Numbered from the stretch's first letter, positions 54,134 through 63,569 are shown. The stretch is DNA of 64,000 nucleotides from Segatella maculosa DSM 19339 = JCM 15638 (GCF_000382385.1 NZ_KB908321.1:1-64000), one strand, 5' to 3'. A program made the numbers and translations. The notes: a model not told the origin generated them from the letters alone.

Positions 54134-55552
54134 TCACTCGGCAGTCCACAGATGCATACCATGCCCGTAATATTCGTATTGCACGGACACGCCATCTTTG
54201 GCAAAGTACATGTAATAGTAGATGTCTGAATACCCCGGAACAACAGGTGGACTTGCCCAGTAGTAGCCACGATCAAAATCGAGCAACGTCCACCCGTAGT
54301 TGTAGTAATAACCACAAGCTGGGAGAAAAAAGTAATCGTCGGGGTTGCTTGGCCTGCCCTGGGTGCTGTTGTTAATGATGTTGGTGGGGTTGCTCATAGC
54401 TGTGGTTCGGTAATCGGTGCCGCCATAATTAGAATTGGTAAAGCCTGAGATTTTAGCCTTTTTCTTAAACCACATGCCGCGGACGTACAAATGATCATTC
54501 ATTGTCCAAAGGGTCGTAGCGTCCCAATGGGGGTCGCCTTTCATAGCATACCAACAAGCTTCGTTTACGTTGGGGCAACCGGCAGCAACAGTTTCATCCC
54601 AGAGCCGGGGGTAACCGCCGGAGTATTCTTTAACCTGTAAGTCGGTATGTACCTTTTTGTTCTTACCGGCGGTAAAAGTCATGCTGGGATAGGTCTTGGT
54701 GATGGTGCCGGTGAGACGAGTTTGTTGATCATAGAGCGTATACTCGATACTGACATTGCTGTAAGTACCGGGGTTGACGACCATCGTAGCAGTTTTGGTG
54801 GTAACAGTAGATGTGTTGGGGACAGGGAAGTAGTTGAGGCTTAACTCAATACTGTTGGAAGTGGAGGCGGGGTTGCTGAGCGTACCATCGTCGGCGAAGT
54901 TGAAGGTGCCGGCGAGTGCATCGGAAGCGTGGCCGGTGAACACGCGGATCTTTAGGACGCAAGCATTTTGATTTTGTGCCCATGTTTGTGTTGAATAAGG
55001 TATAAAGGTGACGTAGGAGGCCTTGTGGTCGAGGGTGAAGTTATAACCTGTTCCCGAATAGATAGCTGTTCCTGTTCCGCAGTCGCCGCTCTCACCGATG
55101 TGCGAGGCATCGTTAGGTATGGTCTGTGATTGTTGAGCCTTGATGGTCACCTTGTCGCCCACTGTGCTGCCCTTGCCCGTGTAGCGGACGGGATAGGAGG
55201 GAGCAGTATAGGTACCCGCGAAATAGAACCGTGCCGTTGCTGCCCGTTTTACAGCCCCCGGCACCGTGGGGCTATAGGTGAGCATTGCAGAGATGTTGTT
55301 GCTGTTGTCTTGTATCAACGTTCCGTTGTTCACCCACAGGTGGTCGCCCTCCGTCCAATAGAAGTTCAGGCCCGAGCCGTCGTATTCTGCTGTCGTTCGG
55401 GTTGCGCCACCATCTACCGTAAATGCGGTGAGGCCTTTGGTGTCGGGCTTCTGTGCTTGCTCTTGCTGGCTGTTTGTTTCTTCGCTTGCACAGGCTGCCA
55501 TCAGGAACAATGCGCCTGTAAGTGCGAGCAGGGATAATGCGTTTGTTTTCAT
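54134..55552 (-). CDS. Fimbrillin-family lipoprotein, cassette 3
   Basis: 472 residues from the ATG at 55552 (MKTNALSLLALTGALFLMAAC); an ATG at 55573 would add 7 residues. Lipobox Cys21, Glu/Gln-rich linker, then the shared motifs LNFYWTEGDHLWVN, IGESGDCG and FTLDHKASYVTF. The C-terminal module (CWYAMKGDPHWD, then MWFKKKAKI, YFFLPACGYY) is that of cassette 1. 12 bp follow the small-peptide stop in the longer form. Surface lipoprotein, fimbriae-associated by family. Confidence 0.85.
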   Translation of the reverse strand: MKTNALSLLALTGALFLMAACASEETNSQQEQAQKPDTKGLTAFTVDGGATRTTAEYDGSGLNFYWTEGDHLWVNNGTLIQDNSNNISAMLTYSPTVPGAVKRAATARFYFAGTYTAPSYPVRYTGKGSTVGDKVTIKAQQSQTIPNDASHIGESGDCGTGTAIYSGTGYNFTLDHKASYVTFIPYSTQTWAQNQNACVLKIRVFTGHASDALAGTFNFADDGTLSNPASTSNSIELSLNYFPVPNTSTVTTKTATMVVNPGTYSNVSIEYTLYDQQTRLTGTITKTYPSMTFTAGKNKKVHTDLQVKEYSGGYPRLWDETVAAGCPNVNEACWYAMKGDPHWDATTLWTMNDHLYVRGMWFKKKAKISGFTNSNYGGTDYRTTAMSNPTNIINNSTQGRPSNPDDYFFLPACGYYYNYGWTLLDFDRGYYWASPPVVPGYSDIYYYMYFAKDGVSVQYEYYGHGMHLWTAE

Positions 55553-55585
55553 CTTCTGTTCTTTTTTAGTCATTGAAACGTTTTG

Positions 55586-55807
55586 TTACTGCAGGCCCCA
55601 CGGTTGCGGAGTTTCTTCCTCTTCGTCTTCGAAATCATCGTAGTAGCCTCGCTTTGCATCATTGATGTCGTTTCCGTCGTCGCCGGCTTTAGTGTGCCCG
55701 CCGCTGTTGGAGAACGCGTTCAATAGGGGTTGACCTTCGAATGGGTTATGAATAACCTCGATGGAAGGACTCACATACCGTTTCTTTTTGAATTGTTTTC
55801 TGTTCAT
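55586..55807 (-). CDS. Small acidic peptide, cassette 3 (73 aa)
   Basis: 73 residues from the ATG at 55807. Frames extending upstream run through palindromic repeats. N-terminus MNRKQFKKKRYVSPSIEVI, middle PLLNAFSNSGGHTKAGDDG, acidic end (YYDDFEDEEEETPQPWG). It shares the basic start, Y-x-x-P pattern and LL with the other two peptides. Function unknown. Confidence 0.7.
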   Translation of the reverse strand: MNRKQFKKKRYVSPSIEVIHNPFEGQPLLNAFSNSGGHTKAGDDGNDINDAKRGYYDDFEDEEEETPQPWGLQ

Positions 55808-56549
55808 AATCTCTAATTTATAGGGTGAATATTGTTTTGCTTTCCTTGTCTCGTTGCGTGCATGGTGCATGTAGGGACGCACGGCTCGTGCGTCCGCTCC
55901 AATGGCCTGTTAACTGCCAACTCGTCAACCGCGGTGAGCGGACGCACGAACCGTGCGTCCCTACACGCTCTTGCGTCTTTTCGTTTGCTTCCTTTTGCGT
56001 CTTTTTGTTTGCGAATGCATGTAGGGACGCACGGTTCGTGCGTCCGTTCCAATACCCCGTTAACTTCCAACTCGTCAACCGTGGTGAGCGGACGCACGAG
56101 CCGTGCGTCCCTACATGCTCTTGCGTCTTTTCGTTTGCTTCCTTTTGCGTCTTTTTGTTTGCGAATGCATGTAGGGACGCACGGCTCGTGCGTCCGCTCC
56201 AATGACCTGTTAACTGCCAACTCGTCAACCGTGGTGAGTGGACGCACGAGCCGTGCGTCCCTACATTTTGCTTCCTTATTTCGTTCATTTTTTGCTCGTA
56301 AAGGGACACAAATATGCGAACAAAGGGAACTCCGAGAAGCCCTTTATTTATTGGGGTTACGCGCGCTTCGCGCGCGCGTACGTGAAGACGTTTAAACGCC
56401 AGGTGCGCTAAGTGTGTGTGTGTGTGTGTGTGTTAGCAAATTATTTGGATTAACCAAATAATAAGCGTTAAAAGATGCAGAGAAATCAAAGTTTCTTTGC
56501 ATCACCGTACACATCTTATTATCGTTGATTGAAAATATCATCTTGGCGG
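55808..56549 (-). promoter_or_regulatory. Conserved 5' leader of cassette 3 with (CA)11 mini-ORF
   Basis: Same order as leaders 1 and 2 but longer, because three palindromic units replace one. Mini-ORF at 56392-56502 (36 codons, MQRNFDFSASFNAYYL, then Thr-His pairs, ending LSAPGV); 11 CA units at 56412-56433; hairpin around its start codon; an AACAAAGGG hairpin at about 56317-56346. Confidence 0.6.
55871..56264. repeat. Three palindromic units at a 150-bp period
   Basis: Units at 55871-55964, 56021-56114 and 56171-56264. Starts are exactly 150 bp apart; the linkers share a T-rich segment with CTTTTTGTTTGCGAATGCAT. Tandem amplification of unit plus linker is the simplest explanation. Confidence 0.9.
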
Positions 56550-56581
56550 CAAAGGTAAGGCTTTCTTTTCAAACTGCCAAA
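56550..56581 (-). promoter_or_regulatory. Promoter of cassette 3
   Basis: Minus-strand TTTG (56578-56581), 20 bp, TACCTTTG (56550-56557); the same layout as in cassette 1. Confidence 0.7.
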
Positions 56582-56651
56582 CTTTCAGCGGATAAAATCT
56601 CTTTGTTCTCTTATTCGAAACCACGAAATGAAAAAGAAACCAGAGGAAATC

Positions 56652-56683
56652 ATTGTAGGGTTTCGGGTTATTTGCTACCTTTG
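56652..56683 (+). promoter_or_regulatory. Promoter of the ECF sigma gene
   Basis: ATTG (56652-56655), 20 bp, TACCTTTG (56676-56683). It argues that translation starts downstream of about 56690. Confidence 0.6.
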
Positions 56684-56711
56684 TCAACGAGAAACAAACC
56701 CACCGATACCG

Positions 56712-57326
56712 TTGAACGATACGATAACGAGAAACAAGAAAGACGCGGAATTCGACTTGCTGTTCACCCGTATGAAAGCACACGACGACCGGAATGCTTT
56801 TCGCAGCCTGTTCGAAGCGTTCTTTGCACCCTTGTGTGTGTTTTCCGGCCGCTTTATCCCCGACACTGATGCGGTAAAAGACATTGTGGAAGACGTGTTT
56901 GTCGCATTGTGGGAGCACCGTGATGAGATAGAGCCGGCAACCTCGGTCAGGGCATACCTTCAGACCGCTACAAGGAACCGATGCTTGAACGTTCTCAAAC
57001 ACGACGCTGTTCAGCAACGCTACGTGGAATATGTCAATTTGCAGTCGGCTGTGACGAAAGATACCGATGAACTTCTTGTGTACGAGGAATTGCAAGAGCA
57101 ATTGAACAAGATAGTAGACTCCCTCCCCGATGCTTACAGAATTGCTTTCGTGATGGGCCAGCTGCAGGAAGAGAAGACCTCGGCCATCGCGAAAAGGCTT
57201 CAGGTTTCAGAACGAACGGTAGAACGCTTGAAACTTAAAGCCCGACAGATTATCTGTCATGAGATAGGTAAGCGCTATTCGCTTCTCCTATTGTATGTTT
57301 TGTATGTTGCCTTAGAATTGCTTTAA
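56712..57326 (+). CDS. ECF-type RNA polymerase sigma factor
   Basis: About 204 residues if the TTG at 56712 is used. The frame is open from an ATG at 56628, but that lies upstream of the promoter box; ATG 56772 (MKAHDDRNAFRSLFEAFF) is another option. Sigma-2 (DAVKDIVEDVFVALWEHRDE) and sigma-4 (ERTVERLKLKARQI) regions fit the Bacteroidetes ECF group often paired with FecR-type anti-sigma genes; none is adjacent here. It is divergent from cassette 3, with promoters about 70 bp apart. C-terminus hydrophobic (LLLLYVLYVALELL). Confidence 0.8.
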   Translation: MNDTITRNKKDAEFDLLFTRMKAHDDRNAFRSLFEAFFAPLCVFSGRFIPDTDAVKDIVEDVFVALWEHRDEIEPATSVRAYLQTATRNRCLNVLKHDAVQQRYVEYVNLQSAVTKDTDELLVYEELQEQLNKIVDSLPDAYRIAFVMGQLQEEKTSAIAKRLQVSERTVERLKLKARQIICHEIGKRYSLLLLYVLYVALELL

Positions 57327-57439
57327 AATACTTATTTTAGGGTATTGCCGCTTTTCCAATCTCTTGCTATTTTTGGGTCGTAAACTTCTACTTGCTTCTC
57401 TCAACTTGTGGAGAAACAGCGAGTCTTAATGAAATGTAT

Positions 57440-59194
57440 ATGATAAAGACGCTCAAACGCATGAGAGCTTACATGGGAGGGCGCAGACTTCTGCTGCCTT
57501 GCTCCATCGGGTTGTCGGCGGTCAACGGACTGCTGTCGCTCGTTCCCTTTGTCTTCTTGTGGCTTGTAGTGCGCACGTTGCTCATGGCAGACGGCAATCT
57601 TTCCGATACACCTTTGTGGAATTATGCCATTGCTGCGTTGGTAGTGTCCGTAGTCAACGTGTTGCTATACTTTGCAGCACTCATGTGCTCGCACCTTGCC
57701 GCCTTCCGTGTTGAAACCAATATGCGACGCAGTGCCATGGAACGCCTGATGCGTATGCCGCTGGGCTACTTTGACACCCGTAACACAGGCCAAATGAGGA
57801 AGGTCATTGATGAAGACTCCGGACAAACGCACACCTTTGTGGCGCACATTCTGCCCGATGTAGCAGGAAGTATCGTCGCTCCTCTCGGTGTCCTTATCCT
57901 CTTGTTTACGGTTGACTGGCAGCTTGGTCTTGCTTCGATGTTGCCGATTGTTAGTGCCTTCGGTATCATGGGGTATATGATGAACCCGAAGAATAACGAT
58001 TTCCAACGAATGTATCTCGACGCACAGGAGAAGATGAGTGCAGAGGCAGTGGAATACGTACGTGGCATTCCCGTGGTGAAAGTCTTTCAACAAACGGTCT
58101 TCTCATTCAAAAGGTTCTACGACAGTATCATCAGCTATCGCGACCTCGTCAGCCGCTATACCCTCCTGTGGCGCATACCCATGTCGGCCTACACCGTTGC
58201 TATCAATGCCTTTGCTTTCTTCCTCGTGCCCACAGGAATTATTCTGATAAGCCACGGCGAGCACCCGGCAATGGTCATAGCCGACCTTTTCCTCTATGTC
58301 GTGATAGCACCTGTTATAGCTGCCAATATAATGAAGGCTATGTATCTCAGTCAGAATCTCTTCTTGGCGAATGAGGCCGTAGACCGTTTGGAGAAACTTA
58401 CCGCTACGCCTCCGCTGCCCGAACCTGCAGTGCCGGCCAAACCTCAAGGGTTTGACATTAGGCTGAACGATGTCTCTTTCCGCTATGAGGGAGCTGCGAA
58501 GGATGCCGTGAGCCATATCAACCTAACTATTCCCGAAGGTAAGACGGTGGCCCTCGTCGGTGCCTCTGGAAGTGGAAAGACCACGATTGCACGACTTATC
58601 CCACGCTTCCGCGACGTGACGGAAGGCAGTGTGACCATCGGCGGAACCGATGTACGCTGTATGGACAAGACCGATTTGATGCGCAGCGTGTCGTTCGTCT
58701 TTCAGAATACGCGCCTCTTCAAGACTTCCCTCTTGGAGAATGTGCGCTATGGAAGTCCGGAAGCGACGCTTGAGGAAGTGAACCGCGCCATAGATCTCTC
58801 GCAAAGTCGTGACATCATCGATCGCTTACCACAAGGACTGGATACCGTCATCGGGGCCGAAGGAACCTATCTGTCGGGTGGCGAACAGCAGCGCATCGCC
58901 CTTGCCCGTGCCATATTGAAAGATGCTCCCGTTGTGGTGCTCGACGAGGCAACCGCCTTTGCCGACCCCGAGAACGAACATCTCATACGCATGGCTCTCG
59001 CTAACCTTACCCAAGGTAAGACTGTCCTCATGATAGCCCACCGACTGACCACCGTAGTAGACGCCGATAACATCGTCGTCGTTGATGGTGGAAGTATTGT
59101 CGAACAGGGCACGCACGAAGAACTGCTGGCTCGAAAAGCCACCTATTATAATATGTGGAACGAATACCAAAGAGCGATAGCGTGGAAACTATAA
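57440..59194 (+). CDS. ABC transporter, permease-ATPase, IrtA/YbtP-like
   Basis: About 584 residues from the ATG at 57440 (MIKTLKRMRAYMGG); ATGs at 57434 and 57392 are alternatives. Six-helix type IV exporter-fold domain, then ATPase: Walker A GASGSGKTT, signature LSGGEQQRIAL, Walker B VVVLDEATAFADPENE. The unusual FADPENE D-loop and GQMRKVIDEDSGQ match the IrtA/YbtP group that imports siderophores with an exporter fold. Pairs with the next gene. Iron-siderophore uptake is plausible but unproven. Confidence 0.85.
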   Translation: MIKTLKRMRAYMGGRRLLLPCSIGLSAVNGLLSLVPFVFLWLVVRTLLMADGNLSDTPLWNYAIAALVVSVVNVLLYFAALMCSHLAAFRVETNMRRSAMERLMRMPLGYFDTRNTGQMRKVIDEDSGQTHTFVAHILPDVAGSIVAPLGVLILLFTVDWQLGLASMLPIVSAFGIMGYMMNPKNNDFQRMYLDAQEKMSAEAVEYVRGIPVVKVFQQTVFSFKRFYDSIISYRDLVSRYTLLWRIPMSAYTVAINAFAFFLVPTGIILISHGEHPAMVIADLFLYVVIAPVIAANIMKAMYLSQNLFLANEAVDRLEKLTATPPLPEPAVPAKPQGFDIRLNDVSFRYEGAAKDAVSHINLTIPEGKTVALVGASGSGKTTIARLIPRFRDVTEGSVTIGGTDVRCMDKTDLMRSVSFVFQNTRLFKTSLLENVRYGSPEATLEEVNRAIDLSQSRDIIDRLPQGLDTVIGAEGTYLSGGEQQRIALARAILKDAPVVVLDEATAFADPENEHLIRMALANLTQGKTVLMIAHRLTTVVDADNIVVVDGGSIVEQGTHEELLARKATYYNMWNEYQRAIAWKL

Positions 59195-59215
59195 CCAACC
59201 ATCAAAGATACAACT

Positions 59216-60940
59216 ATGATCAGATACTTTCAAAACCGTTTCGCTCTTTCTGAGAAAGGAGCGAAGGACCTGCGGAGGGGCATCATCTTCTCCACGTTAC
59301 TCAACCTTGCGTTGATGTTGCCACCCACTTACCTCTTCTTCTTTCTCATGGAATACCTTGACGCCCAGCCCGGCCTGCAACCCCATGCACTGTGGGTTTA
59401 TCTGCTATTAGCCGGCGGTTTGGCCGTCGTGATGTTTGTCGTGGCCCGATGGCAGTATGATAGTACCTATACCACCGTTTATACCGAGAGCGCACGACGC
59501 CGCATCAACATGGCTGAGAAGTTGCGCCGGCTACCGTTGGCCTTCTTCGATGAGCGTAATCTCTCCGACCTCACATCGACTGTAATGGAGGATTGCACAC
59601 AACTTGAACAAACTTTTTCACATGCTGTTCCACAGCTCTTTGCCTCTGTGTTAAGCATGATTGTCATTGCCGTCAGCCTGTTTTGTTACGATTGGAGATT
59701 GGCGACCGCGCTCTTTTGGGTAGTACCGATGGCGCTTGCTATGCTGTTGCTGTCGAAACGCCGACTCAATAAGGTCTTCAATAGCCATTATCTTAAGAAG
59801 CGCGGTGTCACCGAACAGATACAAGAAGGATTGGAATGCGTACAGGAAATCCGTGCTTACGGTGGGGAGCAGGCCTACTGTCAAAGCTTCGACCACAGAC
59901 TGAAAGGCTACGAGTGCGAACTCATTCATGGAGAATTGGTGGCGGGCGTCTGCCTAAATCTCTCGGCCATGCTGTTGAAGTTGGGCCTGCCCACCGTTAT
60001 TCTCTTGGGAGCTTTCCTGTTTCAGCGCGGCGACGTTTCCCTTTTCGTTTACATGGTGTTCCTCCTTGTCTCGGCCATGGTTTACAATCCGGTGCAAGAG
60101 GTGTTCGCTCATTTGGCCATTCTCTCGTTCCTCGACGTGCGCATCAACCGCATGAAGGAAATCGAGGCAATGCCCACACAAGAAGGTAACGAGGAAGCTT
60201 CGATGAAACGATACGACATTGAGTTTCGCAACGTTAGCTTTGCCTATGAAAGCGACAAGCAGGTGTTGCACAACGTCTCTTTTACGGCCCGGCAAGGCGA
60301 GGTGACTGCCCTTGTGGGACCATCGGGCGGTGGAAAGAGCACTGCTGCCAAGCTTGCCGCACGCTTCCGTGATATTGATGCAGGGGAGATACTGCTCGGT
60401 GGTTGCAACATCGCGACCGTCGATCCTGAGGAATTGCTAAAGAACTTCTCTATCGTTTTCCAAGACGTGCTACTTTTCAATGCTTCCATTGCCGATAACA
60501 TTCGCATTGGCCGGCGCGAAGCAACCGACGACGAGGTACGACGCGCAGCACGGTTGGCACAGTGTGACGATTTCATCAGTCGCATGCCGCAAGGCTACGA
60601 CACAGTCATCGGGGAAAACGGAGAGACACTCTCTGGCGGTGAGCGTCAGCGTATCTCCATCGCGCGTGCACTCTTGAAGAATGCACCCATCATCCTTCTT
60701 GACGAGGCCACCGCCGGCCTTGACGCAGAGAACGAAACGAAGATACAGGCCGGTATTTCCGAGCTTGTGCGCGACAAGACCGTCATCGTTATTGCCCACC
60801 GCATGCGTACCGTTCGCAATGCCGACCACATCGTGGTGCTCAAAAATGGTACTGTTGCCGAGCAGGGCACGCCCGATGAACTGATGGCGCAGAAAGGCGA
60901 GTTCGCCCACATGGTGGGGTTGCAACAAGGAAAAGCCTAA
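59216..60940 (+). CDS. ABC transporter, permease-ATPase, IrtB/YbtQ-like
   Basis: 574 residues. Six-helix domain, Walker A GPSGGGKST, signature LSGGERQRISI, Walker B IILLDEATAGLDAENE. Half-transporter partner of the upstream gene (21 bp apart), forming a heterodimer in the inner membrane. No outer-membrane receptor or siderophore synthesis gene lies nearby. Confidence 0.87.
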   Translation: MIRYFQNRFALSEKGAKDLRRGIIFSTLLNLALMLPPTYLFFFLMEYLDAQPGLQPHALWVYLLLAGGLAVVMFVVARWQYDSTYTTVYTESARRRINMAEKLRRLPLAFFDERNLSDLTSTVMEDCTQLEQTFSHAVPQLFASVLSMIVIAVSLFCYDWRLATALFWVVPMALAMLLLSKRRLNKVFNSHYLKKRGVTEQIQEGLECVQEIRAYGGEQAYCQSFDHRLKGYECELIHGELVAGVCLNLSAMLLKLGLPTVILLGAFLFQRGDVSLFVYMVFLLVSAMVYNPVQEVFAHLAILSFLDVRINRMKEIEAMPTQEGNEEASMKRYDIEFRNVSFAYESDKQVLHNVSFTARQGEVTALVGPSGGGKSTAAKLAARFRDIDAGEILLGGCNIATVDPEELLKNFSIVFQDVLLFNASIADNIRIGRREATDDEVRRAARLAQCDDFISRMPQGYDTVIGENGETLSGGERQRISIARALLKNAPIILLDEATAGLDAENETKIQAGISELVRDKTVIVIAHRMRTVRNADHIVVLKNGTVAEQGTPDELMAQKGEFAHMVGLQQGKA

Positions 60941-60990
60941 CACCCATCCCAGCCCCCCGTTGTCGTGACGGGAGCGGCAGGAACCTTGAA

Positions 60991-61044
60991 GAGGTGACGG
61001 AACGAAGCAAAAGTTGTTTCCGCAGGTCCGTCACCTCTTTTTTT
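60991..61044 (+). terminator. Terminator of the ABC transporter operon
   Basis: GAGGTGACGGA and TCCGTCACCTC arms, followed by seven T. 50 bp after the stop. Confidence 0.9.
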
Positions 61045-61066
61045 CGGGGGGGGTATCGATACATTT

Positions 61067-61312
61067 CTTAACGTTTAACTGTCAGAGTGCGGCACTCCTA
61101 TACTTTTCTTAACGTTTAGCGGTTAGAGTACGGTACTCCTATACTTTTCTTAACGTTTGACTGTCAGAGTACGGTACTCCTATACTTTTCTTAACGTTTT
61201 ACTGTCAGAGTGCGGCACTCCTATACTTTTCTTAACGTTTTACTGTCAGAGTGTGACACTCCTATACTTTTCTTACCGTTTAATTGTCAGCGTGCGGCAC
61301 TCCTATGCATCT
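61067..61312. repeat. Array I: six 41-bp units with covarying palindromes
   Basis: The segment CTTAACGTTT starts at 61067, 61108, 61149, 61190, 61231 and 61272 (last as CTTACCGTTT), exactly 41 bp apart. Each unit carries a palindrome: GAGTGCGGCACTC, GAGTACGGTACTC (twice), GAGTGCGGCACTC, GAGTGTGACACTC and a form starting GCGTGC. Between the ABC terminator and pheS; no gene. Confidence 0.95.
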
Positions 61313-61479
61313 TTTGCCTTTTTAAACCCTGTCGGTGCTCCCGCTGATATGTATTTTACCCCCTTGGCTTCCGGCGGAGGTCCCGCTACGTATTTTTTTG
61401 TTTCTCGAAGTCTCGGCGGAGGCACCGAGGCTCTTTTTTGATTTTCCCCCATTGGGATTTATCCCGAACTCGCGTAAAT

Positions 61480-62520
61480 TTAGTGTGCCGAAACGAATTC
61501 GTTCAAGAAGCGGGTGTCGTTTTCGGAAAACATGCGGAGGTCGCTGACACGGTATTTCAGGTTGGTTATTCGCTCTACGCCCATACCGAAGGCATAACCT
61601 GTGTATTCGTTACTGTCGATGCCGCAGGCTTCGAGCACGTTCGGGTCTACCATACCGCAACCGAGGATTTCGACCCAGCCGGTGTGTTTGCAGAAGCCAC
61701 AACCTTCGCCACCGCAGATGTGGCAAGAAATGTCCATTTCGGCACTGGGTTCGGTGAAAGGGAAGTAGCTTGGGCGTAGGCGTATCTTAGTTTCGGGGCC
61801 GAACATCTCGCGGGCGAACGTGAGCAGTACTTGTTTCAGATCGGTAAAGCTGACGTTCTTGTCGACATACAGGCCTTCTACCTGATGAAAGAAGCAGTGG
61901 GCACGGGCGCTGATAGCCTCGTTACGATAGACGCGCCCCGGACAAAGAATGCGAAACGGCGGCTTGTGGGTTTCCATGAAGTGCGACTGGTCGCCGGAAG
62001 TGTGGGAACGCAGTAGAATGTTCTTTGTTACGTCGTCAGGATTGCTTTGTTCGATGAAGAATGTGTCTTGCATGTCGCGTGCAGGGTGATCGGCAGCAAA
62101 GTTGAGCATGGTGAACACGTGCTTGTCGTCATCGATTTCCGGACCGTCGGCCAACACAAACCCCATGCGTTGGAAGATGTCGATGATTTCGTTCTTGACG
62201 ATGGTCAGAGGGTGACGTGCGCCTAACGGGATGGGGTAGGCTGTGCGAGTGAGGTCAAGGTCGTCGGTTTGGGTCTCGACTTGCGTGAGGCATTCTCTGA
62301 GGCTGTTGATTTTATCGGTGGCAGCCTGCTTCAGTTCGTTGATTTTAATGCCGATATTCTTCTTTTGATCTGCAGCCACGTTGCGGAAGTCGGCCATTAG
62401 TGCGTTTATCTCGCCTTTTTTACTGAGATATTTGAGGCGTAATTGCTCTACTTCATCTGCATTCTTGGCCGTCAGACTGCCTACTTCCTGCAGGAGAGTT
62501 TCTATTTTTTCTAAAAGCAT
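61480..62520 (-). CDS. pheS: Phenylalanyl-tRNA synthetase alpha subunit
   Basis: 346 residues. N-terminal coiled-coil for tRNA binding, then the class II core: GARHPLTIVKNEIIDIFQRM, SHTSGDQSHFM, FHQVEGLYVD, PFTEPSAEMDI and GMGVERITNLKYRVSDLR. A Cys cluster (CHICGGEGCGFC) sits in the core. It charges tRNA-Phe with PheT, whose gene is not here. Box TATCTTTG at 62547-62554 with a TTTG 17 bp away. Confidence 0.95.
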   Translation of the reverse strand: MLLEKIETLLQEVGSLTAKNADEVEQLRLKYLSKKGEINALMADFRNVAADQKKNIGIKINELKQAATDKINSLRECLTQVETQTDDLDLTRTAYPIPLGARHPLTIVKNEIIDIFQRMGFVLADGPEIDDDKHVFTMLNFAADHPARDMQDTFFIEQSNPDDVTKNILLRSHTSGDQSHFMETHKPPFRILCPGRVYRNEAISARAHCFFHQVEGLYVDKNVSFTDLKQVLLTFAREMFGPETKIRLRPSYFPFTEPSAEMDISCHICGGEGCGFCKHTGWVEILGCGMVDPNVLEACGIDSNEYTGYAFGMGVERITNLKYRVSDLRMFSENDTRFLNEFVSAH

Positions 62521-62624
62521 ATTTTTATCTTTTCGTTAGATGGTTGCAAAGATAAGGATTTTAATCGAGAACAAATAAGTGAAAATAATAATTTTGCTGT
62601 AGGTTCGTATTTTTCCGAAGGTTT

Positions 62625-62656
62625 ATTGGGTCAATCAAAATTTAATTGTAATTTTG
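62625..62656 (+). promoter_or_regulatory. Promoter of the DUF4348-murB unit
   Basis: ATTG (62625-62628), 20 bp, TAATTTTG (62649-62656), 40 bp before the ATG at 62697. Confidence 0.6.
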
Positions 62657-62696
62657 CAATGTGCTTGAGCGTGTATTATCACCTCGGCAAAAGAAT

Positions 62697-63551
62697 ATGA
62701 AAAAGTTTGCTATAATTCTTGTTTTCTCTATCATCTTTGTGACTGCATTCATTTCGACAACAGGTTGTACGGACAAGAGACCAACGCCTTCAGACAGTGC
62801 GGCCGTGGACTCGATACAGTCGGATTCGACTGCGGCCGACACGTTGGAAACACTGATAACGGAGCAGCCGATGCCAAAGTCAGCCGATGAACTATTTGAT
62901 GATTTCTTCTTCAACTTCGCAGCAAACAGGAAACTGCAACGTAAACGCATTCATTTTCCGTTGCCAATCTATCGGGATGGAAAGGTTGAGAAGACGATTC
63001 GGAAAGGCGAATGGAAGACAGACAACTTCTTCATGCGACAGGATTTTTATACGTTGATATTTGATAATGCCAAGCAGATGCAGGTTGTCAAGGACACAAC
63101 CATCGGACATGTCGTTGTGGAGAAAATCTACTTCAAGACAAAGACCGTCAAACAGTATCTTTTTAACAGGGTCAATGGTGAGTGGTTGCTGACTTCTATC
63201 AATTTCAAGCACATGTATCAGAATAGTAATGCCTCGTTTCTTGCGTTTTATCAAAGGTTTGCGGCAGACTCGGCCTTCCAGATTCAGAGTGTGAACGACC
63301 CGCTGAAGTTTGTCGGCCCCGATCCGGATAATGATTTCGCTACGACATCGGGAACGCTATTGCCTGAACAATGGTCTTCTTTTGCACCGGAATTGCCTCG
63401 CGACTTGATCTATAATATCATTTATGGGCAAAAATATGTGACCAGCGATCAAAAGATATTCGTCATTCGCGGTATTGCCAATGGCTTGGAAACGGAGTTG
63501 ACGTTCAAACGTCGCGGTGGAAAGTGGAAATTGACAAAACTATCTATGTAG
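62697..63551 (+). CDS. DUF4348 lipoprotein
   Basis: 284 residues from the ATG at 62697 (MKKFAIILVFSIIFV), lipobox STTGC, then a Ser/Asp-rich linker. The body (SADELFDDFFFNFAANRKLQ, then FTDQKIFVIRGIANG-like segment) matches DUF4348 of Bacteroidetes. Unknown function, cell envelope. murB follows after 18 bp. Confidence 0.82.
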   Translation: MKKFAIILVFSIIFVTAFISTTGCTDKRPTPSDSAAVDSIQSDSTAADTLETLITEQPMPKSADELFDDFFFNFAANRKLQRKRIHFPLPIYRDGKVEKTIRKGEWKTDNFFMRQDFYTLIFDNAKQMQVVKDTTIGHVVVEKIYFKTKTVKQYLFNRVNGEWLLTSINFKHMYQNSNASFLAFYQRFAADSAFQIQSVNDPLKFVGPDPDNDFATTSGTLLPEQWSSFAPELPRDLIYNIIYGQKYVTSDQKIFVIRGIANGLETELTFKRRGGKWKLTKLSM

Positions 63552-63569
63552 CGGGAAAGGCTTCGTGCG

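Noticed and set aside
55813..56309. Frames of 144 and 163 codons in leader 3
   Set aside because: They are translations of the palindromic units (VGTHGSC and ASLH repeats) and are open because the unit lacks stops.
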